From the NCBI RefSeq assembly GCF_036227605.1, contig NZ_CP109487.1:7253501-7317500 (forward strand): DNA of 64,000 bases, read 5' to 3'. The notes under the pieces are model-generated. The model worked only from the letters and a program-made list of their open reading frames with translations, was not told the origin of the DNA and did no database searches. Shown in pieces: positions 51,034 through 60,244 of this stretch (position 1 is its first letter; every line of letters begins with the position of its first letter). Origin of the DNA: Streptomyces sp. NBC_01439 (GTDB lineage Bacteria > Actinomycetota > Actinomycetes > Streptomycetales > Streptomycetaceae). A program made the position numbers and the translations under genes.

Positions 51034-52083
51034 TCAGCCTTCCTGGCGGTTCTGGAGCGTGGTCAGTCCGTGCTCGATGAAGACCGGGACCAGTTCGCCG
51101 ATCCGGTCGAAGCCCGCCCCGACGGTCTGGCCCAACGTGTAGCGGTAGTGGATGCCCTCGAGGATCACGGCGAGCTTGAACCAGGCGAAGGCCGTGTACC
51201 AGGCGATCGCCCCGGTGTCCCGGCCCGAGCGGGCGGCGTACCGCTCGACGAGTTCGGCCGGCGTCGGATGGCCCGGCGCACCGCTCGTCGTACTGACCGG
51301 CGATCCGGTCAGGCCCAGGTCCGAGCTGTACATCACCAGCAGCCCGAGGTCGGTCAGCGGATCCCCGAGCGTGGACATCTCCCAGTCCAGCACCGCGCGG
51401 ACGGTGTCGGGGCCGGACGGGGATCCGCCGATCAGGACGTTGTCGAGGCGGAAGTCCCCGTGCACCACGGTCGGGGCGGGGGAGTCGGGCAGCGTCCGGC
51501 CGAGCGCGCCGTGCAGCTCGTCGATCCCGGCGAGCTCCCGGCCCCGGGAGGCCGCGAGCTGCTTGCCCCAGCGGCGCAGCTGCCGGTCCAGGAAGCCCTC
51601 GGGCCGGCCGAAGTCGGCCAGGCCCACCGCTTCCGGGTCCACCGCGTGGAGGTCCACCAGGGTGTCCACCAGGCCCAGCACCGCCCGCCGGGTCCGCTCC
51701 GGGCCGATCGCGGCGAGCTGCTCGGCCGTCCGGTACGGCACCCCGTCCACGAACTCCATGACGTAGAACGGCGCCCCGAGCACGGCCTCGTCCTCGCACA
51801 GGAGCAGCGGCTCGGGCACCGGCACCGCCGTGCCGTGCAGCGCCTCGATGACCCGGTGCTCGCGCCGCATGTCGTGCGCGGTGGCCAGTACGTGGCCCAG
51901 CGGCGGCCGGCGGACCACCCAGCGGGCACTCCCGTCGGTGATCTCGTACGTGAGGTTCGACCGGCCGCCTTCGATGAGCCGGCCGCGCAGCGTCCCGGTC
52001 ACGAGGCCCGGCCTGACCCGGTCGAGATGACCGCGCAGCCGCTCCAGATCCAGACCGCGCGGGTCGGCCGGGGCTGAGGTCAT
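51034..52083 (-). CDS. APH-like phosphotransferase (ACAD10/11 kinase type)
   Basis: 349 aa from ATG 52083 with GGAGG 8 bp upstream. Kinase-like motifs: RLIEGGRSNLTYEI, VHGDFRLDNVLIGG (catalytic Asp and Asn) and VLDWEMSTLGDPLTDLG (metal-binding Asp). In ACAD10/11 pathways this domain phosphorylates a 4-hydroxyacyl-CoA so that the dehydrogenase domain can eliminate the phosphate. The adjacent acyl-CoA dehydrogenase supports the same job. Probably not an aminoglycoside kinase. Confidence 0.92.
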   Translation of the reverse strand: MTSAPADPRGLDLERLRGHLDRVRPGLVTGTLRGRLIEGGRSNLTYEITDGSARWVVRRPPLGHVLATAHDMRREHRVIEALHGTAVPVPEPLLLCEDEAVLGAPFYVMEFVDGVPYRTAEQLAAIGPERTRRAVLGLVDTLVDLHAVDPEAVGLADFGRPEGFLDRQLRRWGKQLAASRGRELAGIDELHGALGRTLPDSPAPTVVHGDFRLDNVLIGGSPSGPDTVRAVLDWEMSTLGDPLTDLGLLVMYSSDLGLTGSPVSTTSGAPGHPTPAELVERYAARSGRDTGAIAWYTAFAWFKLAVILEGIHYRYTLGQTVGAGFDRIGELVPVFIEHGLTTLQNRQEG

Positions 52084-52156
52084 GGTGCGCACCTCCGTGC
52101 GATTCGACGAGACGGGAAGAAGGGCGACGGCGCGTCGGAGCGTCGTCGCGAGCCAT

Positions 52157-52176
52157 CATGCCGACCAGTCGGTATG
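52157..52176. promoter_or_regulatory. CATACCGACTGGT-type operator before APH/ACAD
   Basis: On the + strand ATGCCGAC-CA-GTCGGTAT, an 8-bp inverted repeat with one mismatch; the reverse strand reads CATACCGACTGGTCGGCAT. It lies 75 bp upstream of the APH start and matches the operators at 29658 and 44976. Confidence 0.7.
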
Positions 52177-52250
52177 TCGTCTAGAGGTCGGGCGGAAAGA
52201 AAACTCCCCGCCCGCCGACATCCACCGACATCCGGCGATGCCCGGTGCCG

Positions 52251-53162
52251 TCAGGCGTGGCAGAGGATCGGTGTTCCGCCGTTCATCACCGTCATGTCCG
52301 TCAGGACCGCCAGGATGTCCAGCGGCGCGCCCTCCGGCCGGCCGGCCAGTTCCGCGTACGCCCGGTGCACGTTCGCCACCAGCCGCTCGCTCTCCCGCCA
52401 GGAGCCGAACTCGCCGAGGTCGGCCTGCTGGGCCACCTCCAGCGGCGACAGCCCCTTCGCCCGCCCCTCCCGGGCGAGTTCGGCCACGTACCGCAGGTAG
52501 CGCTCGGTGGAGTCGTAGGCCGAGGGGTCGGTCAGGGGTCCGTGGCCCGGTACGACGGTCTCCGCATCCAGCGAACGCAAGCGCTCCAGCGCCCGCAGCG
52601 AGCCGGCGAGGGAACCCATCGCCAGGAACGGCGTCCCCCCAGCGAAGACCAGGTCGCCGGTGAAGACCACCCGCTGCCCGGGCAGCCACACGACCGAGTC
52701 CCCGGTGGTGTGCGCGACGCCCGGGTGGATGACCTGCACCTCCGTCGCGCCGACGTGCAAGGTCGCCCGGTCGCTGTAGGTGAGATCGGGCGGCACGATG
52801 TCGATCGCGCCGAAGTCCGTGGCGGGCCAGATCAGCTCCAGCTGGTGCCCGGCCGCGAGCTGCTCGGACCGTGCGTTGTCGTGCCCGAGGACCAGTGCCT
52901 CGGGGGCGAACACGCCGTTCCCGTACGTGTGGTCGCCGTGGTGGTGGGTGTTGACCACGGTGCGGGGGAGCGGCGCCCCGGCCGCCTGGACGGCGGCGCG
53001 CAGGGCCAGGGCCCGGCGCTCGGTGGCGGCGGTGTCCACGAGCAGGGTCCGGCCCCCGTCGGTCACGAATCCGGCGTTGTTGAGGCACCAGCCGCCGTCC
53101 GGCTGGACGTAGGCGTACACCCCCGGTGCCGGCTGGACGAGGTACGGCTCTTCGGCGGACAT
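52251..53162 (-). CDS. MBL-fold metallo-hydrolase
   Basis: 303 aa from ATG 53162 (GGAG upstream). Metal-site motifs: THHHGDHTYG, then HPGVAHTTGDSVVWL, VFTGDLVFAGGTPF and a final VPGHGPLT. It is a glyoxalase II/SoxH-like hydrolase. The substrate is unknown. The gap of about 167 bp and the TetR operator before the APH gene suggest that it is a separate unit, although it lies on the same strand. Confidence 0.92.
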   Translation of the reverse strand: MSAEEPYLVQPAPGVYAYVQPDGGWCLNNAGFVTDGGRTLLVDTAATERRALALRAAVQAAGAPLPRTVVNTHHHGDHTYGNGVFAPEALVLGHDNARSEQLAAGHQLELIWPATDFGAIDIVPPDLTYSDRATLHVGATEVQVIHPGVAHTTGDSVVWLPGQRVVFTGDLVFAGGTPFLAMGSLAGSLRALERLRSLDAETVVPGHGPLTDPSAYDSTERYLRYVAELAREGRAKGLSPLEVAQQADLGEFGSWRESERLVANVHRAYAELAGRPEGAPLDILAVLTDMTVMNGGTPILCHA

Positions 53163-53320
53163 CTGCGCTCTCCCCGGGTCGCTTCCACGAACGGTCGGCA
53201 TCCTGCCAGCCGTTGCCGCGCCGGGGGAGGGCGGGTGCCGCACCCGACCGGACCTCCAGCCGGCGGTCCGGTCGACGGTCCGGTCGGGAGCCGCTTCGGG
53301 AGTCCGGTCAGTGGTACCGG

Positions 53321-53617
53321 TCAGTGGTCGTCGTAGTGCCCGTCGTGCTCCGCGTGCCGGTGCCCGTCGTGCAGGTAGTCCACGTGATCGCCGTGCCGGA
53401 CCGTTTCGTGCCCGCAGTCTGCCCCGTGCGCGTGCGCGTGGCCTTCGTGCGCGGTGTGCCCGCTGGGCTCGCACTCGTCCCAGTGCCCCGAGTGCTCCCG
53501 GTGCAGGTGGCCGTCGTGCGCGTAGTCGACGTGGTCGCCGTGCGAGACCGCCTGGTGCCCGCAGTCCGCGCCGTGCGTGTGCTGGTGCGTGGGGTGTTCG
53601 TGGTGCAGGGTCGTCAT
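53321..53617 (-). CDS. Histidine-rich metal-binding peptide with internal duplication
   Basis: 98 aa with 28 His, 3 Cys and many Asp/Glu. A roughly 37-residue block appears twice (about residues 13-49 and 62-98): HxHGADCGH, then HGDHVDY, HDGHxH and GHxD. No signal peptide or membrane helix. Such cytoplasmic His-rich peptides bind Zn2+ or Ni2+ as stores or chaperones. Start ATG 53617. It lies alone between the MBL hydrolase and DUF202 genes; no metal transporter is adjacent. Confidence 0.85.
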   Translation of the reverse strand: MTTLHHEHPTHQHTHGADCGHQAVSHGDHVDYAHDGHLHREHSGHWDECEPSGHTAHEGHAHAHGADCGHETVRHGDHVDYLHDGHRHAEHDGHYDDH

Positions 53618-53703
53618 GGCGCCGAGGTTAGTGTGAATTGCCGGGTATCGCCCGTTCTGTCGTAGTGGCGCGGCGAAACGTGATCATCGCACCGGCCGGT
53701 GGC

Positions 53704-54021
53704 TCAGAAGATCACCGTGATCGCGAAAGCCGCGAATGCCACCGTGCACGCCACCACCGCCAGGGCCGCCCGCGGCGCGAGGTCCCGCGGCCGGCCGGCC
53801 GCCAGCGCCCGGATCCGCCGGTGCGCCACCCACAGGAACGCCAGCCAGATCAGCGCGATGGCCGCCGCCCCGGCCAGCTCCACCGGCGCGCCCGTCCCGC
53901 GCAACGCCTGCCGCACCGCCAGCACCGCCACCACCGAGGAGGCCAGCGTCGTGCGCCGCCATGCGAGCCGGGTCCGCTCGGGCTGGAGTCCGGCATCGCG
54001 GTCCGTGCCCGAGGTGCTCAC
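53704..54021 (-). CDS. DUF202 small membrane protein
   Basis: 105 aa from GTG 54021, which overlaps the stop of the upstream DUF202 gene (GTGA). It keeps the family's ERTRLAWRRTTLA start and has three predicted helices. Function unknown; the pair is probably a two-component membrane complex or a duplication. Confidence 0.85.
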   Translation of the reverse strand: MSTSGTDRDAGLQPERTRLAWRRTTLASSVVAVLAVRQALRGTGAPVELAGAAAIALIWLAFLWVAHRRIRALAAGRPRDLAPRAALAVVACTVAFAAFAITVIF

Positions 54022-54416
54022 CGGCCCACGGTCCAACCCAGCAGCACGACCACCACCATCATCACCGCCACCAGCCCCACGCCCAGGCTCAGCAGCACCG
54101 GGAAGCGCGACAGCGGCAGGTCCTCACCCCGCCGCATCGCCCGCTCGCACCGCACCCAGTGGTTCACCGCCCGCAGCGCGCAGGCCGCGCCCACCGCGAG
54201 CAGCGTGAAGGCCATCCCGACCCGCACCCCCCAGCGCAGGTCCGGCAGGAACTGGTCGACGGCGAAACCGCCGCCCACCAGGGCCAGCGAGGTCCGGATC
54301 CAGGCGAGGAAGGTCCGCTCGTTGGCCAGCGAGAAGCGGTAGTCCGGGGTCTCGCCCTCGTCCCTCAGCCGCGAGGGTGCGAACCAGAGGCGCACGTCCT
54401 TGACGAAGTCGATCAC
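54018..54416 (-). CDS. YidH-like DUF202 membrane protein
   Basis: 132 aa from ATG 54416. The motif LANERTFLAWIRTSLALVGGGFAVDQFLPDL is the DUF202/YidH signature, with three helices and a basic loop (CERAMRRGEDLPLSRFPVLLS). It starts 9 bp after the NUDIX stop, so NUDIX-YidH-DUF202 may be one transcript. Confidence 0.9.
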   Translation of the reverse strand: MIDFVKDVRLWFAPSRLRDEGETPDYRFSLANERTFLAWIRTSLALVGGGFAVDQFLPDLRWGVRVGMAFTLLAVGAACALRAVNHWVRCERAMRRGEDLPLSRFPVLLSLGVGLVAVMMVVVVLLGWTVGR

Positions 54417-54425
54417 CCGATAAAT

Positions 54426-54947
54426 CTACAAGCGGGATTCCGGATGCGCGCGCAGCCGCCGGTACGCCTCCAGCCCGTCCGGCACCCAGGCCCACTTCCC
54501 GCCGTCCACCCGCCGGTCCAGTTCCTCCTGGGTGAGGTACGCGTGCCAGTCGACCTCCGAGACCTGCGGGTCCACGGGCAGCTCGCACCGCACCTCGTGC
54601 ACGTACGACCACCAGGCCCCGCCCGGGCCCTCGTACAGGAACTTGAACAGCGGCGTCGGCTGCGCCAGCCCCCGCACCCCTAGCTCCTCCTCGGCCTCGC
54701 GCAGCGCGGCCTGCGGGTAGTCCTCGCCGGCGCCCAGCACCCCGCCCACGAACATGTCGTAGTGCGCGGGGAAGACCAGCTTCGAGGCGGTCCGCCGGTG
54801 TACGAAGATCCGCCCCTCCGCGTCCCTTGCCAGCACGAACACACAGCGGTGGAGGAGCCCGCGGGCGTACACCTCGCCCCGCGGGGCCCGTCCGACGACC
54901 CGGTCGTCCCGGTCCACCACGTCCAGCACTTCGTCAGCTGCACTCAT
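54426..54947 (-). CDS. NUDIX hydrolase
   Basis: 173 aa from ATG 54947 (a second ATG at 54956 is possible). The full Nudix box G-x5-E-x7-REUxEExGU reads GVLGAGEDYPQAALREAEEELGV. The N-terminal VLDVVDRDDRVVGRAPRGEVYARGLLHRCVFV resembles isopentenyl-diphosphate isomerase-like or YfcD-type members. It cleaves a nucleoside-diphosphate-like bond; substrate unknown. First gene of a run with the two DUF202 genes. Confidence 0.9.
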   Translation of the reverse strand: MSAADEVLDVVDRDDRVVGRAPRGEVYARGLLHRCVFVLARDAEGRIFVHRRTASKLVFPAHYDMFVGGVLGAGEDYPQAALREAEEELGVRGLAQPTPLFKFLYEGPGGAWWSYVHEVRCELPVDPQVSEVDWHAYLTQEELDRRVDGGKWAWVPDGLEAYRRLRAHPESRL

Positions 54948-55032
54948 ACGGGTCATCCAACCACCGCTGTTGACTGGTTACCGCTCCGTAGCCAAGGATC
55001 TGCCCCACCACCGACGGAGGACGGGTAACCGC

Positions 55033-56688
55033 ATGACGTACGACGCAGACGTGATCGTGATCGGAGCCGGACTCGCGGGGCTCGTGGCCACCGCCGAGCT
55101 CGTCGACGCGGGCCGCAAGGTCATCCTGCTCGACCAGGAGCCGGAGCGGTCCATCGGCGGCCAGGCGCACTGGTCCTTCGGCGGGCTGTTCTTCGTGGAC
55201 TCGCCCGAACAGCGCCGGATGCGGATCAAGGACAGTCACGCGCTCGCCCTCCAGGACTGGCTGGGCACCGCCGGGTTCGACCGCGAGGAGGACGCCTGGC
55301 CGCGCCGCTGGGCCGAGGCCTACGTCGACTTCGCGGCCGGCGAGAAGCGATCCTGGCTGCACGCCCGGGGCGTCCGCTTCTTCCCGGTGGTCGGCTGGGC
55401 GGAGCGCGGCGGCTACGACGCGGGCGGCCCCGGGAACTCCGTACCCCGCTTCCACATCACCTGGGGCACCGGCCCCGGCCTGGTGCAGCCCTTCGAGCGG
55501 CGGGTGCGGGCGGGCGTGGCCCGCGGCCTGGTCCGGTTGGCGTTCCGCCACCGGGTCACCGGGCTCTCCGCCACGGCCGGCGCGGTGGACACCGTGACGG
55601 GCGAGATCCTCGAACCCTCCGACGCCGTGCGCGGCACCGCCAGCAGCCGCGAGACCACCGGCACCTTCACTCTGCGGGCCCAGGCCGTGATCGTCACCAG
55701 CGGCGGCATCGGCGGCAACCACGACCTCGTCCGCGCACAGTGGCCGGACCGGCTCGGCACCCCGCCGCAGCGGATGCTCTCCGGGGTCCCGGCGCACGTC
55801 GACGGTCTGATGCTCGGCATCGCGGAGCGGGCCGGTGCCAGCCACATCAACAAGGACCGGATGTGGCACTACACCGAGGGCATCCAGAACTGGGACCCGA
55901 TCTGGGCCCGGCACGGCATTCGCATCCTGCCCGGCCCCTCTCCGCTGTGGCTGGACGCGACGGGCAAGCGGCTACCCGTGCCGCTCTTCCCGGGCTTCGA
56001 CACCCTCGGCACCCTCGACCACATCATGAAGACCGGCCACGACCACACCTGGTTCGTGCTCAACGAGCGCATCATCGGCAAGGAGTTCGCCCTCTCCGGC
56101 TCCGAGCAGAACCCGGACCTGACCGGAAAGTCGGTGCGCGGCGTCCTCACCCGCGCGCGCCAGGCCGTACCCGGCCCGGTCCGGGCCTTCATGGACCACG
56201 GCGCCGACTTCGTCGTCGAGCGGGACCTGTCCGCCCTGGTCCGCGGGATGAACACGGTCACCAAGGAGGACCTCCTCGACGAGGCCACCGTCCGGGGCGA
56301 GATCGTGGCCCGCGACCGGGAGATCGCCAACCCCTTCACCAAGGACCTCCAGGTCACCGCCATCCACGGCGCGCGCAGATATCTGGGCGACAAGCTGATC
56401 CGCACGGCCGCCCCGCACCGGATCCTCGATCCCGGCGCCGGTCCGCTGATCGCGGTACGGCTGTCCATCCTGACCCGCAAGTCCCTGGGCGGCCTGGAGA
56501 CCGACCTCTCCTCCCGCGTCCTGACCGCGTCGGGCGATCCGCTGCCGGGCGTCTACGCGGCGGGCGAGGCGGCCGGATTCGGCGGTGGCGGGGTGCACGG
56601 CTACCGGGCCCTGGAGGGCACCTTCCTCGGCGGGTGCATCTTCTCGGGCCGGGCGGCGGGCCGCGCCGCGGCGCAGGCGGTCGGCTGA
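55033..56688 (+). CDS. FAD-binding dehydrogenase (fumarate reductase/KstD-like)
   Basis: 551 aa from ATG 55033. The FAD motif GAGLAGLVATAELVDAGRKVILLDQE is at 10-35, with a GGIGGNHDLV segment and a C-terminal GVYAAGEAAGFGGGGVHGYRALEGTFLGGCIFSGRAAGR dinucleotide/flavin closing motif. The body matches the 'FAD-binding dehydrogenase' group related to ketosteroid dehydrogenase and fumarate reductase flavoprotein. Substrate unknown. Divergent from the NUDIX gene. Confidence 0.9.
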   Translation: MTYDADVIVIGAGLAGLVATAELVDAGRKVILLDQEPERSIGGQAHWSFGGLFFVDSPEQRRMRIKDSHALALQDWLGTAGFDREEDAWPRRWAEAYVDFAAGEKRSWLHARGVRFFPVVGWAERGGYDAGGPGNSVPRFHITWGTGPGLVQPFERRVRAGVARGLVRLAFRHRVTGLSATAGAVDTVTGEILEPSDAVRGTASSRETTGTFTLRAQAVIVTSGGIGGNHDLVRAQWPDRLGTPPQRMLSGVPAHVDGLMLGIAERAGASHINKDRMWHYTEGIQNWDPIWARHGIRILPGPSPLWLDATGKRLPVPLFPGFDTLGTLDHIMKTGHDHTWFVLNERIIGKEFALSGSEQNPDLTGKSVRGVLTRARQAVPGPVRAFMDHGADFVVERDLSALVRGMNTVTKEDLLDEATVRGEIVARDREIANPFTKDLQVTAIHGARRYLGDKLIRTAAPHRILDPGAGPLIAVRLSILTRKSLGGLETDLSSRVLTASGDPLPGVYAAGEAAGFGGGGVHGYRALEGTFLGGCIFSGRAAGRAAAQAVG

Positions 56689-56761
56689 GTCCGACTCCGC
56701 CGCGCGGCCGGTCGTACGGGGCCGGCCCGGTGCGTACGGTCCGTCGCGAGTCGGGGGGACG

Positions 56762-57187
56762 TCAGACGAGCCGCTCGGTGACGCGGAACCGTTCCGCGAT
56801 GACGAGGGTGTCGTCGGCCACCGTGAATCCCGGGTCGCCGATCACCGTGCGCACCGGCTCGCTGTGCCAGAACTCCTCGTGCGCCGTACGCCATTCGGCC
56901 ACCGACGTGTACCCCTCGCCCTCGTCGAGGGCGTGCTCCAGCCCCACGTCAGCGAGCCGTAGCACCTCCACGGCCGTCACCTCCACCACCGCCACCCCGC
57001 GCTCGTCGGAGTCGACGAGCAGGGACCGCGCGCCGGGCTCCGGCAGCGGTTCCCGCTCCGCCTCGTACTCCGCGAGCAGGCCGGTGGTGCTGGTCTTCGC
57101 CCCGCTCAGCACGGCCGCGACCAGCTGGTCGCGCAAGGGTCCGGGGAACCCCAGCAGGTACGGGGGAAGATCGTCGTGTGCAGTCAT
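56762..57187 (-). CDS. ASCH domain protein
   Basis: 141 aa. The ASCH fold is seen in FPGPLRDQLVAAVLSGAKTSTTGLLAEYE, GARSLLVDSDERGVAVVEVTAVEVLRLADV and the FWHSEPVRTVIGDPGFTVADDTLVIAERFRV end. ASCH domains bind RNA or act in nucleoside metabolism. Convergent with the FAD dehydrogenase gene. Confidence 0.88.
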   Translation of the reverse strand: MTAHDDLPPYLLGFPGPLRDQLVAAVLSGAKTSTTGLLAEYEAEREPLPEPGARSLLVDSDERGVAVVEVTAVEVLRLADVGLEHALDEGEGYTSVAEWRTAHEEFWHSEPVRTVIGDPGFTVADDTLVIAERFRVTERLV

Positions 57188-57560
57188 GCGGCCACCCTAC
57201 GGCGCCGCCCGCGGCCCACCGGAACGATTATCGCCACCCAACTGGCACGACCGTCAGAGCAGTTGAAACGCGCCACGCAGTGGACTGGACCTTGACTCGG
57301 AGCTGCGCATACCGCTTTGCTGTGCGTGATCACCAGAGTGCTCAACGGAGTTCCGATCGGATTCCGCACGCACGTCGGAGACCCGAACCAGCGCCACCGC
57401 CGTTCCTCGCCGTTCCTCCGCAGTTCTCCGGAGCCCCTACGGGGCCCCACCGGCACGATCCCCCGACCTCACGGTCCGACCGCGCGCGTGCGCACTGCGC
57501 GCGGGGGAGGCCGTCGCCGCCCCGCCCCCGTCCGCCCGCGTCTTGGAGGGAAACCCGCGG
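57188..57560. other. Intergenic region before the 315-aa gene
   Basis: About 370 bp between divergent genes. It contains TTGACT near 57294 as a possible -35 element but no clear -10 partner, no repeat above background, and open frames without ribosome sites. It probably holds both promoters. Confidence 0.35.
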
Positions 57561-58508
57561 ATGTCCCCGCCTCCGCCGCCCCTCGGCCGCGCCCGCAAGC
57601 GGGACGCCCGGCTCTTCGACCCGGCCCTGTGCGACGCCGAACTCGTCGACGTGCGCTCCCAGTTCACCCAAGGGCGGTGGGCCCGGGCCCGTGCCCTCCT
57701 CGTCGGCACCGGCGACGACTGGGACCGCCGCGGCCACCGCGTCACCGTCCTCGCGCAGACCCCGGCGGCCACCGCCTGGGCCCGCGAGTGGCTGCTCGCC
57801 GAACCGGAGAGCGCCGACGCCGCCACCCTGCTCGCCTGCGCCGCCGTCTTCACCGCCCTGCGCCAGAAGGGCACCCCGGCCACGGCCGAAGCGGCCTGCC
57901 GCCGGGCCGCCGCCCTGCACCCGGCGGACCCGACGCCCTGGCTCGGGCTCCTCCTCCTCTCCCGCGCCTTCGGCAGCGAGGAGGAGTTCAGCCGCCACTT
58001 CGACCAGGTCCGGGCCCGTCACCGCGAGCACCACCACGCCCATCACCTGATGGTCGCCAGACTGGCCGAACGTGCCCTCGGCTCCGGCCAGGACCCGCTC
58101 CACGAGGTCTACGACTTCGCGTCCTGGGCCGCCGAGGAGTCCCCGGCCGACTCCCCGCTCGCCGTGCTCCCGGTCGTCGCGCACGCCGAGCGGTACCGGG
58201 TGCTTGCCGCCACGCACGGCCACTCGCCCGAGTCGGCCGCCGCCCATTGGGCGGGCCGCCGCGCCCGCCAGGTCCTGCGCTCCGCCTTCGACTGGTGGCT
58301 GGAGTGGGAGCGCGAGGACCACCCCCGCAACCGCGTCGACCTCAACTTCCTCGCGCACGCCAAACTCTGCGAGGGTCGCCCCGCCGAGGCCGCCGCCCTC
58401 TTCCACCGCATCGGCAGCCATGCCACCCGCGCCCCCTGGTCCTATCCGGACCGGGACCCGCACGAGGCCTTCCTCGCCGCCCGCGGCGTCGCCCTCGGCA
58501 CCGCCTGA
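57561..58508 (+). CDS. Hypothetical TPR-like protein
   Basis: 315 aa from ATG 57561; GGAGGG lies 10 bp upstream, and a TTG at 57543 is less likely. The protein is helical and Ala/Arg-rich with repeats of roughly 35 residues (FTQGRWARARALLV, LLACAAVFTALRQKGTPATAEAACRRAAALHPADPTPWLGLLLL, HAKLCEGRPAEAAALFHRIG) typical of TPR-type solenoids. No enzyme motif. It stands 103 bp before the permease gene on the same strand. I do not know a function. Confidence 0.7.
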   Translation: MSPPPPPLGRARKRDARLFDPALCDAELVDVRSQFTQGRWARARALLVGTGDDWDRRGHRVTVLAQTPAATAWAREWLLAEPESADAATLLACAAVFTALRQKGTPATAEAACRRAAALHPADPTPWLGLLLLSRAFGSEEEFSRHFDQVRARHREHHHAHHLMVARLAERALGSGQDPLHEVYDFASWAAEESPADSPLAVLPVVAHAERYRVLAATHGHSPESAAAHWAGRRARQVLRSAFDWWLEWEREDHPRNRVDLNFLAHAKLCEGRPAEAAALFHRIGSHATRAPWSYPDRDPHEAFLAARGVALGTA

Positions 58509-58611
58509 CCAGCACCGCCCGCCGGACGCCACCGGCCGGACGACACCCGCGAGCGCCCCCCCAGAAAGACGCCCATCCCCCGAGCACCACGCCCCCCGAA
58601 AGGACGCCGCC

Positions 58612-60183
58612 ATGCCGACGGGCAGATCCTCCACGCTCCAAGACCCGGCCGAGATCCGTACGTACAAGGGCCAGGACCGGGCCCTGCGCGCCGACCGCCT
58701 CGGCACCGCAGGGCTGCTCCTGTCCGTGCTCGCCGCCAGCGCGCCCCTGATGGTCGTCGCCGGTGTCATGCCCACGACCTTCGGGGTCATGGGCATCGTC
58801 GGCCAGCCCCTGCTCTTCGTCATCCTCGGCGCCGTCCTCGCGCTCTTCAGCGTTGGCTACGCCGAGATGAGCCGCCACGTCCACAACGCCGGCGCCTTCT
58901 ACGCGTACATCGCCCGCGGCCTCGGCCCCACCGCTGGCGCGGGCGCCGCCCTCGTCGCCCTCGTCGCGTACAGCGCCATGCAGGTCGGCGTCTTCGGCAT
59001 CCTCGGCTTCGAAATATCCGGCCTCTTCGCCACCTACCTGGACATCGAACTCTCCTGGTGGATACCGGCGCTGCTCGCCGTCGCCGCCACCGGCGCGCTC
59101 GGCTGGCTCAAGATCGACCTCAACGCGAAGGTCCTCGGGGTCCTCCTCCTCGTCGAGTGCGTCCTGGTCGTCGTCTTCGACGTCGCCGCCATCGCCAAGC
59201 CGGCCGCCGAAGGCCTCTCGCTCCACGCCTTCAACCCCGAGACCCTGGGCGGAGCCGGCTTCGGCACCGCCCTCTGCTTCTGCATCGCCGCCTTCGTCGG
59301 CTTCGAGCAGTCCCCGGTCTACGCCGAGGAGACCAGCAAGCCGCACATCGTCGTCTCGCGCGTGATGTTCCTCGCCGTCGGCTTCGTCGCCCTCTTCTTC
59401 GCCGTCAGCGCCTGGGCCCTCACCGTCGCCACCGGCCCCTCCGAGGTCGTCAAGACCTCCGCCGAGGCGGGCCCCACCCTGCTCTTCCAACTCACCGAGG
59501 CCCGCCTCGGCACCACCTTCACCGACGTCCTGCACGTCCTCTTCGTGACCGGAATGTTCGCGGCCATGCTCAGCTTCCACAACGTGGTCGCCCGCTACGC
59601 CTTCGCCATGGGCCGCGAGGGCCTGCTCCCGGCCACCTTCGGCCGCACCAACGCCGGCACCGGCGCCCCCGCCACCGGCTCCCTGCTGCAGACCGGCGTC
59701 GCCGCCCTCGTCGTGATCGCCTTCGCGCTCACCGAGGACAAGGCCCCCGCCGACCCGGCCGTCGCGGTGCAGCCGCCCGACCCCACCACCCCCGTACTGC
59801 ACCTGTTCACCTGGATGGGCAGCGTCGGCGCCCTCGGCGTGACCCTCCTCATGGCCGCCGCCTCCTTCGCCGTCATCGCCTTCTTCGTCCGCCGCGGCAC
59901 CGCCGGCGCCCAGGTCTGGCGCCTCGTCGCGGCCGGCGCCTCCGGCCTCGCCCTGCTCGCCATCGCCGTCTACACCGTCAAGGACTTCGGCGTCCTGGTC
60001 AGCGCCGAGCAGGGCTCCGCGCTCAGCTGGGTGCTGCCCGGCATCATCGGCGCCGCCGTCGTGATCGGCCTGGCCTACGGAGCCCTGCTACGCCGCAGCC
60101 GCCCCGAGGTGCACGCCCGCATCGGCCTCGGCAACGAGGCCTTCCGCCTCGACCAGGCGGCAGAGGGAACCCCCGGCGACTGA
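58612..60183 (+). CDS. APC family amino acid permease
   Basis: 523 aa from ATG 58612 (AAAGGA upstream). About twelve membrane helices with APC motifs GLLLSVLAASAPLMVVAGVMP, SVGYAEMSRHVHNAGAFYAYI and CIAAFVGFEQSPVYAEET. It imports or exchanges an amino acid or amine. Residues after about 400 contain a short extra loop (EDKAPADPAVAVQPPDPTTP). A hairpin at 60203-60244 ends the transcript. Confidence 0.92.
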   Translation: MPTGRSSTLQDPAEIRTYKGQDRALRADRLGTAGLLLSVLAASAPLMVVAGVMPTTFGVMGIVGQPLLFVILGAVLALFSVGYAEMSRHVHNAGAFYAYIARGLGPTAGAGAALVALVAYSAMQVGVFGILGFEISGLFATYLDIELSWWIPALLAVAATGALGWLKIDLNAKVLGVLLLVECVLVVVFDVAAIAKPAAEGLSLHAFNPETLGGAGFGTALCFCIAAFVGFEQSPVYAEETSKPHIVVSRVMFLAVGFVALFFAVSAWALTVATGPSEVVKTSAEAGPTLLFQLTEARLGTTFTDVLHVLFVTGMFAAMLSFHNVVARYAFAMGREGLLPATFGRTNAGTGAPATGSLLQTGVAALVVIAFALTEDKAPADPAVAVQPPDPTTPVLHLFTWMGSVGALGVTLLMAAASFAVIAFFVRRGTAGAQVWRLVAAGASGLALLAIAVYTVKDFGVLVSAEQGSALSWVLPGIIGAAVVIGLAYGALLRRSRPEVHARIGLGNEAFRLDQAAEGTPGD

Positions 60184-60202
60184 CCTCGCTTTCCAGCCCC
60201 TA

Positions 60203-60244
60203 CGAAGCCTCCGGCACCCGTTTCCATGGTCGTCGGGGGCTTCG
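60203..60244 (+). terminator. Hairpin between the two permease genes
   Basis: CGAAGCCTCCG (60203-60213) pairs with CGGGGGCTTCG (60234-60244), 11 pairs with one G-T wobble and a 20-nt loop. No T-tract follows. It may be the terminator of the first permease or part of the leader of the second. Confidence 0.55.

Noticed and set aside
51034..52083. Aminoglycoside resistance gene
   Set aside because: The APH-like fold with adjacent ACAD and acyl-CoA context fits the ACAD10/11 kinase, not antibiotic resistance.
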